From assembly GCA_041602035.1 (NCBI GenBank), contig JBFIHA010000004.1, positions 121,355 to 185,354 on the forward strand: DNA of 64,000 nt, in the 5' to 3' direction. Of the stretch, positions 35,889 through 43,385 are shown in pieces. This stretch comes from JAOTVV01 sp041602035 (GTDB lineage: Bacteria > Gemmatimonadota > Gemmatimonadetes > Gemmatimonadales > GWC2-71-9). The notes under the pieces are model-generated. The model was not told the origin of the DNA. It saw nothing but the letters and a program-made list of their open reading frames with translations, and searched no databases. The position numbers were made by a program, and so were the translations under genes. Every line of letters begins with the position of its first letter. Within the stretch, counting starts at the first letter, position 1.

Positions 35889-36587
35889 TCAGAACCGAAT
35901 CGTGTGGATGGCGACAGCGACGCCCGTCCCAACGAGCGCTCCCACGATCACATCCGACGGAAAGTGCTTGGCTGATGCCACCCGCAACATGCTGACCCCC
36001 GCTGCCGCCGCCACGGCAGCCAGCTTTGGCACGAGCCCACGCTCGGGATTGTTGAGCCAGTAGCTGGTGGCCATTGCAAACGAAAGCGCCGCGTGGCCGG
36101 ACGGCATCGAGCGCTGGTTGATCACTTCGTCCGCCACGTCGGGCGCGACCTCGGTGTAGAGCACGGGCCGCTCGCGCCCAATCAGCGATTTACTCAACCC
36201 GATGACCCCCATGGTCCACGCCACGGCCTCCAGCTCGGCCAGCACCCGCCGCCGGCCGTCGGGTCCGAACCCGGTTTGCACCAGGGTCCCGCTCGCCAGG
36301 CCAAGGAGGAGCAGGTCACTGGCGGCCGCATAGACGCGGACCGGGGGCCGGATGATCCACCGATCGAAGCCCGGCACCGCGCCAGGATCGCACGGCGCGC
36401 ACGGCGGCGGCCCCGCCCGTTGATCCAGCAGCAGCGACACCCCAAACACCGCTCCGGCGCCCCCAAGCGACAATGCCTGGTCGGCCCGAACCCAGGGGTC
36501 CCGGGCAAGCTCTTGCGAGGCAGCCGATTGCGCGCCACCCGCCGTCAGGACGGCTAACAGCAACAGGGAGACGCACTTGTGCGACAC
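35889..36587 (-). CDS. PAP2-family phosphatase
   Basis: A 232-residue membrane phosphatase with the three acid-phosphatase motifs: C1 KSLIGRERP (K-x6-RP), C2 MPSGHAA, and C3 RVASAKHFPSD. The protein starts with a signal-like segment (KCVSLLLLAVLTAGGA) and several hydrophobic helices; the PAP2 active site faces outward. The GTG start at 36587 was chosen because it keeps this segment; longer starts exist. It diverges from the ceramide operon (starts 88 bp apart), which suggests but does not prove a lipid-phosphate role there. Undecaprenyl- or lysophospholipid-phosphate phosphatase are alternatives. Confidence 0.85.
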   Translation of the reverse strand: MSHKCVSLLLLAVLTAGGAQSAASQELARDPWVRADQALSLGGAGAVFGVSLLLDQRAGPPPCAPCDPGAVPGFDRWIIRPPVRVYAAASDLLLLGLASGTLVQTGFGPDGRRRVLAELEAVAWTMGVIGLSKSLIGRERPVLYTEVAPDVADEVINQRSMPSGHAALSFAMATSYWLNNPERGLVPKLAAVAAAAGVSMLRVASAKHFPSDVIVGALVGTGVAVAIHTIRF

Positions 36588-36675
36588 TGTGGCGCTCGGT
36601 ACTATGGTACGATTCAGAACGCCCCTCCGGGCACGTGGGATCCCCCTACCGTCTCTTTCACCGAGTCGAGGGCTC

Positions 36676-37878
36676 GTGGATACGCAGACGTTACAACAGG
36701 TCGCGCTGTTCGAGAAGTGCAAGAACTTTACCCGGGCCCGCGAGGCTCAGGCGGCAGGTCTTTATCCCTACTTCAAGCCGATCTCGAAGGCGGAGGACAC
36801 CGTCGTCGTCATCGAGGGCAAGGAGCGGGTGATGATGGGCTCCAACAACTACTTGGGACTGACTCAGCATCCCAAGGTGTTGGAGGCCGCCCGGAATGCG
36901 CTCGAGCGCTACGGCTCCGGGTGCACAGGCAGCCGGTTCCTCAACGGCACGCTCGATCTGCACGAACTCCTGGAGACTCGCCTGGCTGAGTTCTTCGGCA
37001 AGGAGACGGCGCTCGTGTTCTCCACCGGGTACCAAGCCAACCTCGGGTTGATTTCGGGTCTGGTCGGTCGCGGTGACGTGGTGCTGATCGACAAGCTCGA
37101 TCACGCCTCGATCGTCGACGGCGCCAAAATGTCGTTCGGCGACACGCAGCGGTTCGGGCACGGCAACCTGAAGCAGCTGGAGTTCCTGCTCCAGCGGTAT
37201 CAGGATCGGGGGACCCTGGTGATCGTCGACGGCGTGTACTCAATGGAGGGGGACATCGCCGACGTGCCGTCGCTGCTCAAGCTGACGCAGCGCTACGGCG
37301 CCGCTCTCGCGGTGGATGACGCCCACTCGGTTGGCGTGCTGGGTCCGAAGGGCGATGGAACCGCGGCGCACTTCGGGCTCGCCAACGAGGTCGAGCTGGT
37401 GGTTGGGACGTTCTCGAAGTCGCTGGCGTCGATCGGTGGCTTCGTTGCCGGCTCCGAGTCGGTCATTCACTTCCTCAAGCATCACAGCCGTCCGCTGATC
37501 TTCACGGCCGCCTTGCCACCGGCCAACACCGCCGGTGTCCTGGCCGCGCTGGACATCTTGATCGCCGAACCCGAGCGTCGAACCCGTCTCTGGGAGAACA
37601 CCCGTCGGTTCCAGGACGGATGTCGGAGTCTGGGCTTCGACATCGGGAACACGCAGACACCCATCATTCCGGTGCTGATCGGTTCGCTCGAGCACACCTT
37701 CATGTTCTGGCGCCAGTTGTACGACGCGGGCGTGTTCACGAATCCGGTCGTGCCGCCGGCGGTGCCACCGGATGAGTGCCGGCTGCGCGTGAGCCTGATG
37801 GCGACCCACACGACCGAGCAGATCGACACGGCATTGGAGGTCTTCGGGCGGTTGGGCAAGGAATCGGGGGTCATTTGA
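36676..37878 (+). CDS. spt: Serine palmitoyltransferase-like PLP enzyme (alpha-oxoamine synthase)
   Basis: Expected to join L-serine and an acyl-CoA or acyl-ACP to 3-ketosphinganine-type product, the first step of sphingolipid synthesis. The 400-residue enzyme has the fold of alpha-oxoamine synthases: MGSNNYLGL, GSGCTGSRFLNGTLDLHEL, H143 (DKLDHASIVDGA) over PLP, AVDDAHSVGVLG (D214, H217), and PLP-lysine K248 in VGTFSKSLASIGG. Sequence alone cannot separate it from glycine C-acetyltransferase or AONS, but the downstream ceramide-synthase-like and reductase genes favour Spt. GTG at 36676 with GAGGG upstream is the chosen start. Stop overlaps the next gene by 4 nt (TTGA). Confidence 0.83.
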   Translation: MDTQTLQQVALFEKCKNFTRAREAQAAGLYPYFKPISKAEDTVVVIEGKERVMMGSNNYLGLTQHPKVLEAARNALERYGSGCTGSRFLNGTLDLHELLETRLAEFFGKETALVFSTGYQANLGLISGLVGRGDVVLIDKLDHASIVDGAKMSFGDTQRFGHGNLKQLEFLLQRYQDRGTLVIVDGVYSMEGDIADVPSLLKLTQRYGAALAVDDAHSVGVLGPKGDGTAAHFGLANEVELVVGTFSKSLASIGGFVAGSESVIHFLKHHSRPLIFTAALPPANTAGVLAALDILIAEPERRTRLWENTRRFQDGCRSLGFDIGNTQTPIIPVLIGSLEHTFMFWRQLYDAGVFTNPVVPPAVPPDECRLRVSLMATHTTEQIDTALEVFGRLGKESGVI

Positions 37879-38993
37879 ACGAGCCGGTGGTCGTGCGGCG
37901 CGTCGACAGCGCCGCCGACCTCAACCGTTTCATCGACTTTCCCTATCGCCTGCACCGGGGCGACCCCATCTGGGTCGCCCCGTTGCGAATGGACGTCCGC
38001 ACGTTGCTGTCCCGCACGAAGAACCCGTTCTTCCAGCGGGCCGAGGCCGACTACTTCCTGGCCGAGCGGAACGGCACCGTGGTGGGACGGATCGCCGCCA
38101 CCCACAACCGCGCCCACAACGAGTTCCACGACGACCAAGTCGGATTCTTCGGCTTCTTCGAGTGCATCGACGACCAGGCGGTCGCCAACGCGCTGTTCGA
38201 GCGGGCGGCGGCGTGGCTTAGGGAACGCGACCTCGACACCATGCGCGGACCGGCGTCGTTTTCGACCAACGACGAGTGCGGGCTCCTGGTGGAGGGATTC
38301 GAGCACCCCCCCACGGTGTTGAATCCGCACAACCCGCGGTACTACCAGGGCTTGATCGAGCGCGCGCGGTTCCAAGGGTCAAAGGATCTGCTGCTGTATC
38401 AGAGTGTAAGCACGGAACTGCCCGAGCGCCTCGGTCGGGCGGCCGCGAGGGTCGCCAAGCGCATGCAGATCACCCTACGCTGCCTCGACAAGAAGCGGTT
38501 CTACGAAGAAGTCGACCGCATCAAGCCGCTCTACAATCAGGCGTGGGAGAAGAACTGGGGCTTCGTTCCCATGACGGACGCCGAGATCGACCATCTGGCG
38601 AAACAGTTGAAACCGGTGGTGGATCCCAACCTCGTCGTGTTCGCTGAGCGCGAGGGGCAGCCGATCGGGTTCGCGGCCGCCATCCCAGACATGAACGTCG
38701 CGCTCAAGGCCAATCCGTCCGGTCGGCTATTCCCGGGAATCTTGAAGGTGCTGTGGCGGGCTCGCGGTATCTCACGGCTCCGCATCCTGCTCCTCGGTGT
38801 GATCAAGGAATTCCGAGGCACCGGGGCGGCCGAGTTGATGTATCATCACATCTGGACGACCGGCGTCGGGCGCGGGTACTACTGGGGCGAAGCCGGTTGG
38901 GTGCTGGAAGACAACCTGGCCATGAACAAAGGGCTGGAGTTCATGGGGTTCAAGCAGTACAAGCGACTCAGGATGTACGACCGACCGTTGTGA
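37875..38993 (+). CDS. GNAT-like acyltransferase, bacterial ceramide synthase-like
   Basis: A 372-residue protein with two GNAT-type halves, beginning RRVDSAADLNRFIDFPYRLH and GDPIWVAPLRMDVRTLL, a pattern I associate with the bacterial ceramide synthase (bCerS) of Caulobacter. That enzyme N-acylates the sphingoid base and is unrelated to the eukaryotic synthase. Other conserved-looking parts are PFFQRAEADYFLAERNG, GPASFSTNDECGLLVEGF and NLVVFAEREGQPIGFAAAIPD. It has no signal peptide. It overlaps spt by 4 nt at the start (TTGA) and the reductase by 4 nt at the end (GTGA). Identification rests on family recall and context, so a distinct acyl transfer is possible. Confidence 0.78.
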   Translation: MNEPVVVRRVDSAADLNRFIDFPYRLHRGDPIWVAPLRMDVRTLLSRTKNPFFQRAEADYFLAERNGTVVGRIAATHNRAHNEFHDDQVGFFGFFECIDDQAVANALFERAAAWLRERDLDTMRGPASFSTNDECGLLVEGFEHPPTVLNPHNPRYYQGLIERARFQGSKDLLLYQSVSTELPERLGRAAARVAKRMQITLRCLDKKRFYEEVDRIKPLYNQAWEKNWGFVPMTDAEIDHLAKQLKPVVDPNLVVFAEREGQPIGFAAAIPDMNVALKANPSGRLFPGILKVLWRARGISRLRILLLGVIKEFRGTGAAELMYHHIWTTGVGRGYYWGEAGWVLEDNLAMNKGLEFMGFKQYKRLRMYDRPL

Positions 38994-39994
38994 AGGTCTT
39001 TGTCACCGGCGCGACCGGATTCGTTGGTTCCCACCTCGTCCATGCTCTCCTCCGTCAGGGACATCACGTCTCCTGCTTGGCACGCAATCCGGAAAAGGCT
39101 CGTCGGCTCTTCACGCTCGCAACGCCGGTCATCATTCCGGGCGATCTGGAGCACCCGACCGCGCTCCACGAAGGTGCGAAGGACGCCGACCTCGTGTTCC
39201 ATGTTGCTGGTCTGACGGCCGCCCGGGACCTCGACGAGTTTCTAGCGGTGAATGCGGGTGGGACGGAGCGTGTGCTGGCGGCCACCGCCACGGCGGCGCC
39301 GCGCCTCACGCGGTTCGTGTACGTCTCGTCCCTGGCAGCGGTCGGCCCGACACAGCGTGGTTCGCCGGCGACTGAAACCAGCGGCCCGCACCCCGTGAGC
39401 AACTACGGAATGAGCAAACTGGCCGGCGAGGCGGCTACCCGTGTGAGCGGGCTGCCCTGGACCGTCGTGCGGCCACCGGCGGTGTACGGCCCGCGGGACG
39501 CCGAACTCCTGCGGGTCTACAAGCTGGCCCGTGTCGGCCTCGCTCCCGTCTTCGGCAATGGCACACAGCAACTGTCGTTCGTCCACGTGGCCGACCTCGT
39601 GGATGCGCTGCTCGTGGCCGCAACGGACACCGACCCCGGGAAGGTGTACTTCGCCTGTCACCGAGAGATCGTGACGGTGCGGGACTTCGTGGAGCGCGTA
39701 CATGAGGCCGTACAGGAGGTCGTCGCTCCGGACCGCCGGAAGCCTCGCGCCCCGCGCCGGATTCAGATCCCGATCTGGATGGCCAAGAACGTGCTCACGG
39801 CCAACGGGACCCTCGCCCGAATGCTCGGGCGACGCACGTTGCTCTCGAGAGACAAGAGCCGGGAACTGCTGGCCGGCGCCTGGACCTGCACGGCCGATGC
39901 GCTGGAACGCGACGCGGGATGGACCGCGCGGATCCCACTCGAGGATGGGCTCCCGGCAACGGCCCGATGGTACCGCGAGCACGGATGGCTGTGA
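38990..39994 (+). CDS. NAD-dependent epimerase/dehydratase-family reductase (CerR-like)
   Basis: A 334-residue extended short-chain dehydrogenase. It starts VTGATGFVGSHLVHALLRQG (GxxGxxG nucleotide site), then YVSSLAAVGP, and has the catalytic Y139-x3-K143 (NYGMSKLAGEAA). In the bacterial ceramide route of Caulobacter a reductase of this type (CerR) reduces the keto group of the ceramide precursor. Position right after the ceramide-synthase-like gene, with GTGA overlap, supports this. A nucleotide-sugar epimerase is the main alternative, but no sugar genes are nearby. Confidence 0.8.
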   Translation: MKVFVTGATGFVGSHLVHALLRQGHHVSCLARNPEKARRLFTLATPVIIPGDLEHPTALHEGAKDADLVFHVAGLTAARDLDEFLAVNAGGTERVLAATATAAPRLTRFVYVSSLAAVGPTQRGSPATETSGPHPVSNYGMSKLAGEAATRVSGLPWTVVRPPAVYGPRDAELLRVYKLARVGLAPVFGNGTQQLSFVHVADLVDALLVAATDTDPGKVYFACHREIVTVRDFVERVHEAVQEVVAPDRRKPRAPRRIQIPIWMAKNVLTANGTLARMLGRRTLLSRDKSRELLAGAWTCTADALERDAGWTARIPLEDGLPATARWYREHGWL

Positions 39995-40857
39995 GGCCAG
40001 TCGACTGGCTCCTAGGCGGATACGTCGCGTTCGTCACCGGACTCGTCCTCATCCGAGGTGGCGTCGGCACAGCCACACCCTGGATCCTGTCAGCCCATCT
40101 TCTCTTCTTCCTCCTACTGGCGCTGTTCCAACATCGGCGTTCGCACGGCCGGTTGGGACAGACACTCCACGATCTCTACCCGCTCATTCTCCTGATGCCG
40201 TTCTACACGGAACTTGGCCTCCTCGGCATGGACCGAGGCGTCGAACGCATTCTGGCAAACGATGCCGTAGTGCAAGGGTGGGAATACTGGCTCTTCGGGA
40301 GCCAGATCTCGTACGAGTGGATACGTCGCTCACCGTCCGTGCTGTGGTCCCACGTCCTGCATTTCTCGTATCTCACCTATTACCCAATCGTCGTCGTGGG
40401 CCCGATCTTGCTCGTGATGCGCGGGCGGCGGCCCGAGGCGCGACAGGTGCTGTTCGTCACGATGCTGGCGTACGTCGCATGCTACGTGGTCTTTCTGCTG
40501 TTCCCCGTCGCTGGACCGAACTATGCGTTTTCGCATCCCGCGGGCGTTGTGCGAGAACCGTGGAGTGCCAAAGCCGTCTACGGGGTTCTCGGGAGCGGGT
40601 CTTCCATTGGCACAGCATTCCCGTCATCCCACGTCGCGGCCACGATCGCGGCGGTGTTGGCGTTGTGGAAGGAGTGGAAACCTCTCGCGGTCGCGCTGAC
40701 CGTCCCGGCGGGCGTGCTGGTGGTCGCCACCGTCTACTGTCAGATGCACTATGGTATCGATGCACTCGCCGGCGTCGGAGTCGCGGTCGCTGCCGCGATG
40801 GTCGGCTATCGCGTGCGACGCTCCTCGCGTGAATCCGCAGGGAGCCTTGCCTTTTGA
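39985..40857 (+). CDS. PAP2-superfamily membrane protein (IPC-synthase-like)
   Basis: A 290-residue protein with five to six transmembrane helices, e.g. LLGGYVAFVTGLVLI and VTMLAYVACYVVFLLF. It carries only the later PAP2 motifs: GTAFPSSHVAATIAA and CQMHYGIDALAGVG; the K-x6-RP motif is missing. This pattern resembles AUR1-type inositolphosphorylceramide synthases and sphingomyelin-synthase-like transferases rather than simple phosphatases. As last coupled gene of the ceramide operon it may add a phospho-head group to ceramide. Start at ATG 39985 overlaps the reductase by 10 nt; GTG 39991 is possible. Substrate not provable by sequence. Confidence 0.78.
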   Translation: MAVRPVDWLLGGYVAFVTGLVLIRGGVGTATPWILSAHLLFFLLLALFQHRRSHGRLGQTLHDLYPLILLMPFYTELGLLGMDRGVERILANDAVVQGWEYWLFGSQISYEWIRRSPSVLWSHVLHFSYLTYYPIVVVGPILLVMRGRRPEARQVLFVTMLAYVACYVVFLLFPVAGPNYAFSHPAGVVREPWSAKAVYGVLGSGSSIGTAFPSSHVAATIAAVLALWKEWKPLAVALTVPAGVLVVATVYCQMHYGIDALAGVGVAVAAAMVGYRVRRSSRESAGSLAF

Positions 40858-40883
40858 AAGCAATCGGAGAACTTGTCAGCACC

Positions 40884-41279
40884 ATGCGATGGATAGTTCT
40901 CGTCACCGGAGTTGCGGTCTTCCCAGCGTGTGTGCCCGGTAATCCCGTGTATTTCGGTCCGCCGGTCGTGACCCTGGAAGGTGATGTGGCGGTGTTTGAG
41001 ACGGGACAGCCCCTGCCGGAAACCGAGGTATGCGTGTTCGGAGCCGACACGGTGTGCCTGAAAGCCGACTCGAAGGGGCACTACTGGACGCAAATCCGGG
41101 AGCAGACACTGCTCGAGCACGGTGCGGTGACGGTACGCTTCCGCGCTCCCGGCCTGCCTCTGGCGGTTGCCGAGCTGCGTGACCTCACACCTGGGCAGAA
41201 GTCGACGGCGGACTGCGCGATCAGCGATCGGGTAACGCTCGCCGGCGGCCCCCTGCCATGCCGACCCATTCAGCGCTGA
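40884..41279 (+). CDS. Small lipoprotein
   Basis: A 131-residue protein with lipobox VAVFPAC, Cys C16 from the ATG at 40884 (GGAG lies about 14 nt upstream; a TTG at 40854 gives a longer form). The mature part (PPVVTLEGDVAVFETGQPLPETEVCVFG, ADSKGHYWTQI) looks like a carboxypeptidase regulatory-type or other Ig-like beta sandwich. No family named. It follows the PAP2/IPC-like gene closely and could belong to the same transcript. Confidence 0.6.
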   Translation: MRWIVLVTGVAVFPACVPGNPVYFGPPVVTLEGDVAVFETGQPLPETEVCVFGADTVCLKADSKGHYWTQIREQTLLEHGAVTVRFRAPGLPLAVAELRDLTPGQKSTADCAISDRVTLAGGPLPCRPIQR

Positions 41280-42091
41280 GCCGTATGCCGACTCCTCCTC
41301 AGTGCTCCGGCCTCGGCCCTCAGTGCCGCGAACTCGCGGTCACCCTTCACATTGCGGATCTGGAGGAGGACAGCCCCACGTTCCACGATGCCGCCGCCAC
41401 CTGGCTGCTGGGACACACGGAACGCATTCACCTGGGGACGCCCTACGTCCTCGGCACCGACATGCTCGTCGACGCCGTCATTCGCGTGCCGTGCAAGTAC
41501 CTGGCACTACCCGAGCCGGGCACCGACGGTCGTGGGACTCCCGGCTCGACCACAGCTCGGTGCACTGCCCATGGCTTTGCGGCCGCGCCACCGCGTGCAC
41601 ACGCTCCGCATCCCAACGGGACCCAAGAGCGCCAACTCGACAACGGCAAGTACGTCGTGGTGTTCAAGGGGCGGCAGCGTGCCCTGCCCCTCCCGCTCAA
41701 ACGAGCCGCCAAGCGTGCCCTGCCCGTCATGCCGCAAGACAACCCGTGCATCGGCGCCCCGTGCCGGACCGCCGACAATCGGCGTGGGGCCGCCTGCTGC
41801 CGCGATCTGACGCTGGACGTGGTCGTACACGAATCCGAAACCCACCTCGAACGGCTGCTCCGGTCGCGGAAGTCGCCGTACCTGTGCAGACACAAGCGAA
41901 CAACTCCCGACCTGGTCGAGTGCGAGGTGATCTCGGCATGCGCCTACCTCGCAGACGACGGCATCAGTTGTGCCCTGCACAACCGCGTACTCCCCAATGG
42001 CCGGCCGGCCAAGCCGTCCATCTGCTCGGACTGGCCGGATCTGGATCCCGACGACACCGGTCATCCCGGCTGTGTGCTGCTGAACGACTGA
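41258..42091 (+). CDS. Cysteine-rich protein with YkgJ-like metal cluster
   Basis: A 277-residue cytoplasmic protein with more than ten cysteines in spaced pairs: CIGAPC, AACC, CEVISAC, ISCALHN and ICSDWP. The segment CAYLADDGISCALHNRVLP resembles YkgJ/DUF3109-type zinc or Fe-S cluster families (C-x-YL-x3-G-x2-C). The N-terminal 80 residues contain a further region with LGTDMLVDAVIRVPCKYL. ATG at 41258 overlaps the lipoprotein end by 22 nt; ATG 41285 is an alternative start. Metal binding is likely; the role is unknown. Confidence 0.6.
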   Translation: MPTHSALSRMPTPPQCSGLGPQCRELAVTLHIADLEEDSPTFHDAAATWLLGHTERIHLGTPYVLGTDMLVDAVIRVPCKYLALPEPGTDGRGTPGSTTARCTAHGFAAAPPRAHAPHPNGTQERQLDNGKYVVVFKGRQRALPLPLKRAAKRALPVMPQDNPCIGAPCRTADNRRGAACCRDLTLDVVVHESETHLERLLRSRKSPYLCRHKRTTPDLVECEVISACAYLADDGISCALHNRVLPNGRPAKPSICSDWPDLDPDDTGHPGCVLLND

Positions 42092-42112
42092 CCAAAGGGA
42101 CCCTTCGGCGAG

Positions 42113-43261
42113 TCACCGCCGGCGTACCTCCCAGCGAAGTTGCGACATCACCTCGGCGTCGAGCGGGAAGGCCTGCTCGAAGTCTGCGGCCGTCCGCCGA
42201 CCACTCGACTCGTGACCGGCCGCCTCGAGAAAGGCCCGGCGGTAGCCGGATACCTGGGCCGGTGCATAGAACTCCAGCAGCAGAGCGCCCACGCGGATCG
42301 CGGCCCGGGCACGGATGCCCTCGAGCTCGGACGTCTCGTAGCGCGAAGGATCTACCACGCGGTCGACTACCGCGAAGCCCATTTCCCGCACGGCCCCATA
42401 CAGCGGTGCATCGACCCGTCCCTCGAGCGGCATCCAGACGGCGATGAGTCGAGTCTGACCACCGAAGGGATCCCCCTGAAACAGCCGCCCCTCGGGTCCC
42501 AGCGCCGGCGAGGGAATGAGGACGCCCGACTCCAGGCCTACGCGCTCCAAGAAATCGGCGAGGTCGAGCGCCAGCCCGTGCGTCCAGCGACGTTCGAGGT
42601 CGGCCAGTCGATCGCTGATCTCGGCACGGTGGCGCGCCTGGTAGTCCCGGAAGAACACGTTGTATTCGTCGGACAGCGCCTCGACCAACTGCTGGACGAC
42701 TCGTCGCCGTCCTCCCGTCTGCAGCGCCTGCGTCATCACCATGGCCCCGAACCGCACCCGCGGATGGGCGACTGCGACGTCCGCAGCGCGTCGTTCTGCC
42801 ACCGCACTGAGCGCTCGGAGCATCTCCAAGGGATCGGCGCCATGGAAGTACAGGGGGGCAAAGTGGAGCAGCGCCAACCCGTCGTCGCGCTCGATCGAGT
42901 GGCGGACCTGTGGCCCGAGCTGATCCAGTCGGGTCGGGTAGACCCCCAGCCGCTCCTTTTCCAGCCGTATCCTTCGGGCATAGGCGGCGCTGTACAGCGG
43001 GAGCCTGCCGGCGCCCCCAACCCCCATCACCGCCAGTCCGTGGTACCAGAGATCAACCGCGGCGTTCGGCTCGAGGTGCCAACCGCCATGAGTCTGATAG
43101 CCTGCGGGTCCGCCGGCCGGACGCACACCGGCTCGAGGGGGCGGCTGCTCTTGGGCACGAACTGGGACAATCGTGGTCGCGGCGGTCAGAGCCAGGGCCG
43201 TCATCAGACGCCAGACGGCCGATCGGTCTGGACGCAGAGGGGCCAGCAGTGGAGGCGGCAT
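42113..43261 (-). CDS. Uncharacterised secreted protein, paralogue of the sulfur-operon last gene
   Basis: A 382-residue protein with a signal peptide near its N-terminus (LMTALALTAATTIVPVRAQ). The body matches the protein at 13854-14894: DLWYHGLAVMGVGG, LPLYSAAYARRIR, GVYPTRLDQL, LHFAPLYF, then SPALGPEGRLFQGDP. It therefore defines a family of at least two members in this genome. A proline-rich stretch separates the signal and conserved part. ATG 43261 is used; ATG 43204 directly at the signal is possible. It converges with the Cys-cluster gene and diverges from the VIT/VWA gene. No enzymatic motif is recognised. Confidence 0.75.
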   Translation of the reverse strand: MPPPLLAPLRPDRSAVWRLMTALALTAATTIVPVRAQEQPPPRAGVRPAGGPAGYQTHGGWHLEPNAAVDLWYHGLAVMGVGGAGRLPLYSAAYARRIRLEKERLGVYPTRLDQLGPQVRHSIERDDGLALLHFAPLYFHGADPLEMLRALSAVAERRAADVAVAHPRVRFGAMVMTQALQTGGRRRVVQQLVEALSDEYNVFFRDYQARHRAEISDRLADLERRWTHGLALDLADFLERVGLESGVLIPSPALGPEGRLFQGDPFGGQTRLIAVWMPLEGRVDAPLYGAVREMGFAVVDRVVDPSRYETSELEGIRARAAIRVGALLLEFYAPAQVSGYRRAFLEAAGHESSGRRTAADFEQAFPLDAEVMSQLRWEVRRR

Positions 43262-43385
43262 CGGATCGGAAGTATCGAGGTCCGGCCGCGGCCGGGCAAG
43301 CGATCCCGGGAGGGGATGCCGGAAGCGGTGTGCAAGCGGTGGCGGCTCCCTCGTCCTTCTGGGTAGACCACGCAGCGAGGAACGC

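Noticed and set aside
36676..37878. Spt-like enzyme as glycine C-acetyltransferase of threonine breakdown
   Set aside because: No threonine dehydrogenase nearby, while ceramide-synthase-like and reductase-like genes are coupled to it. Kept only as an alternative in the entry.
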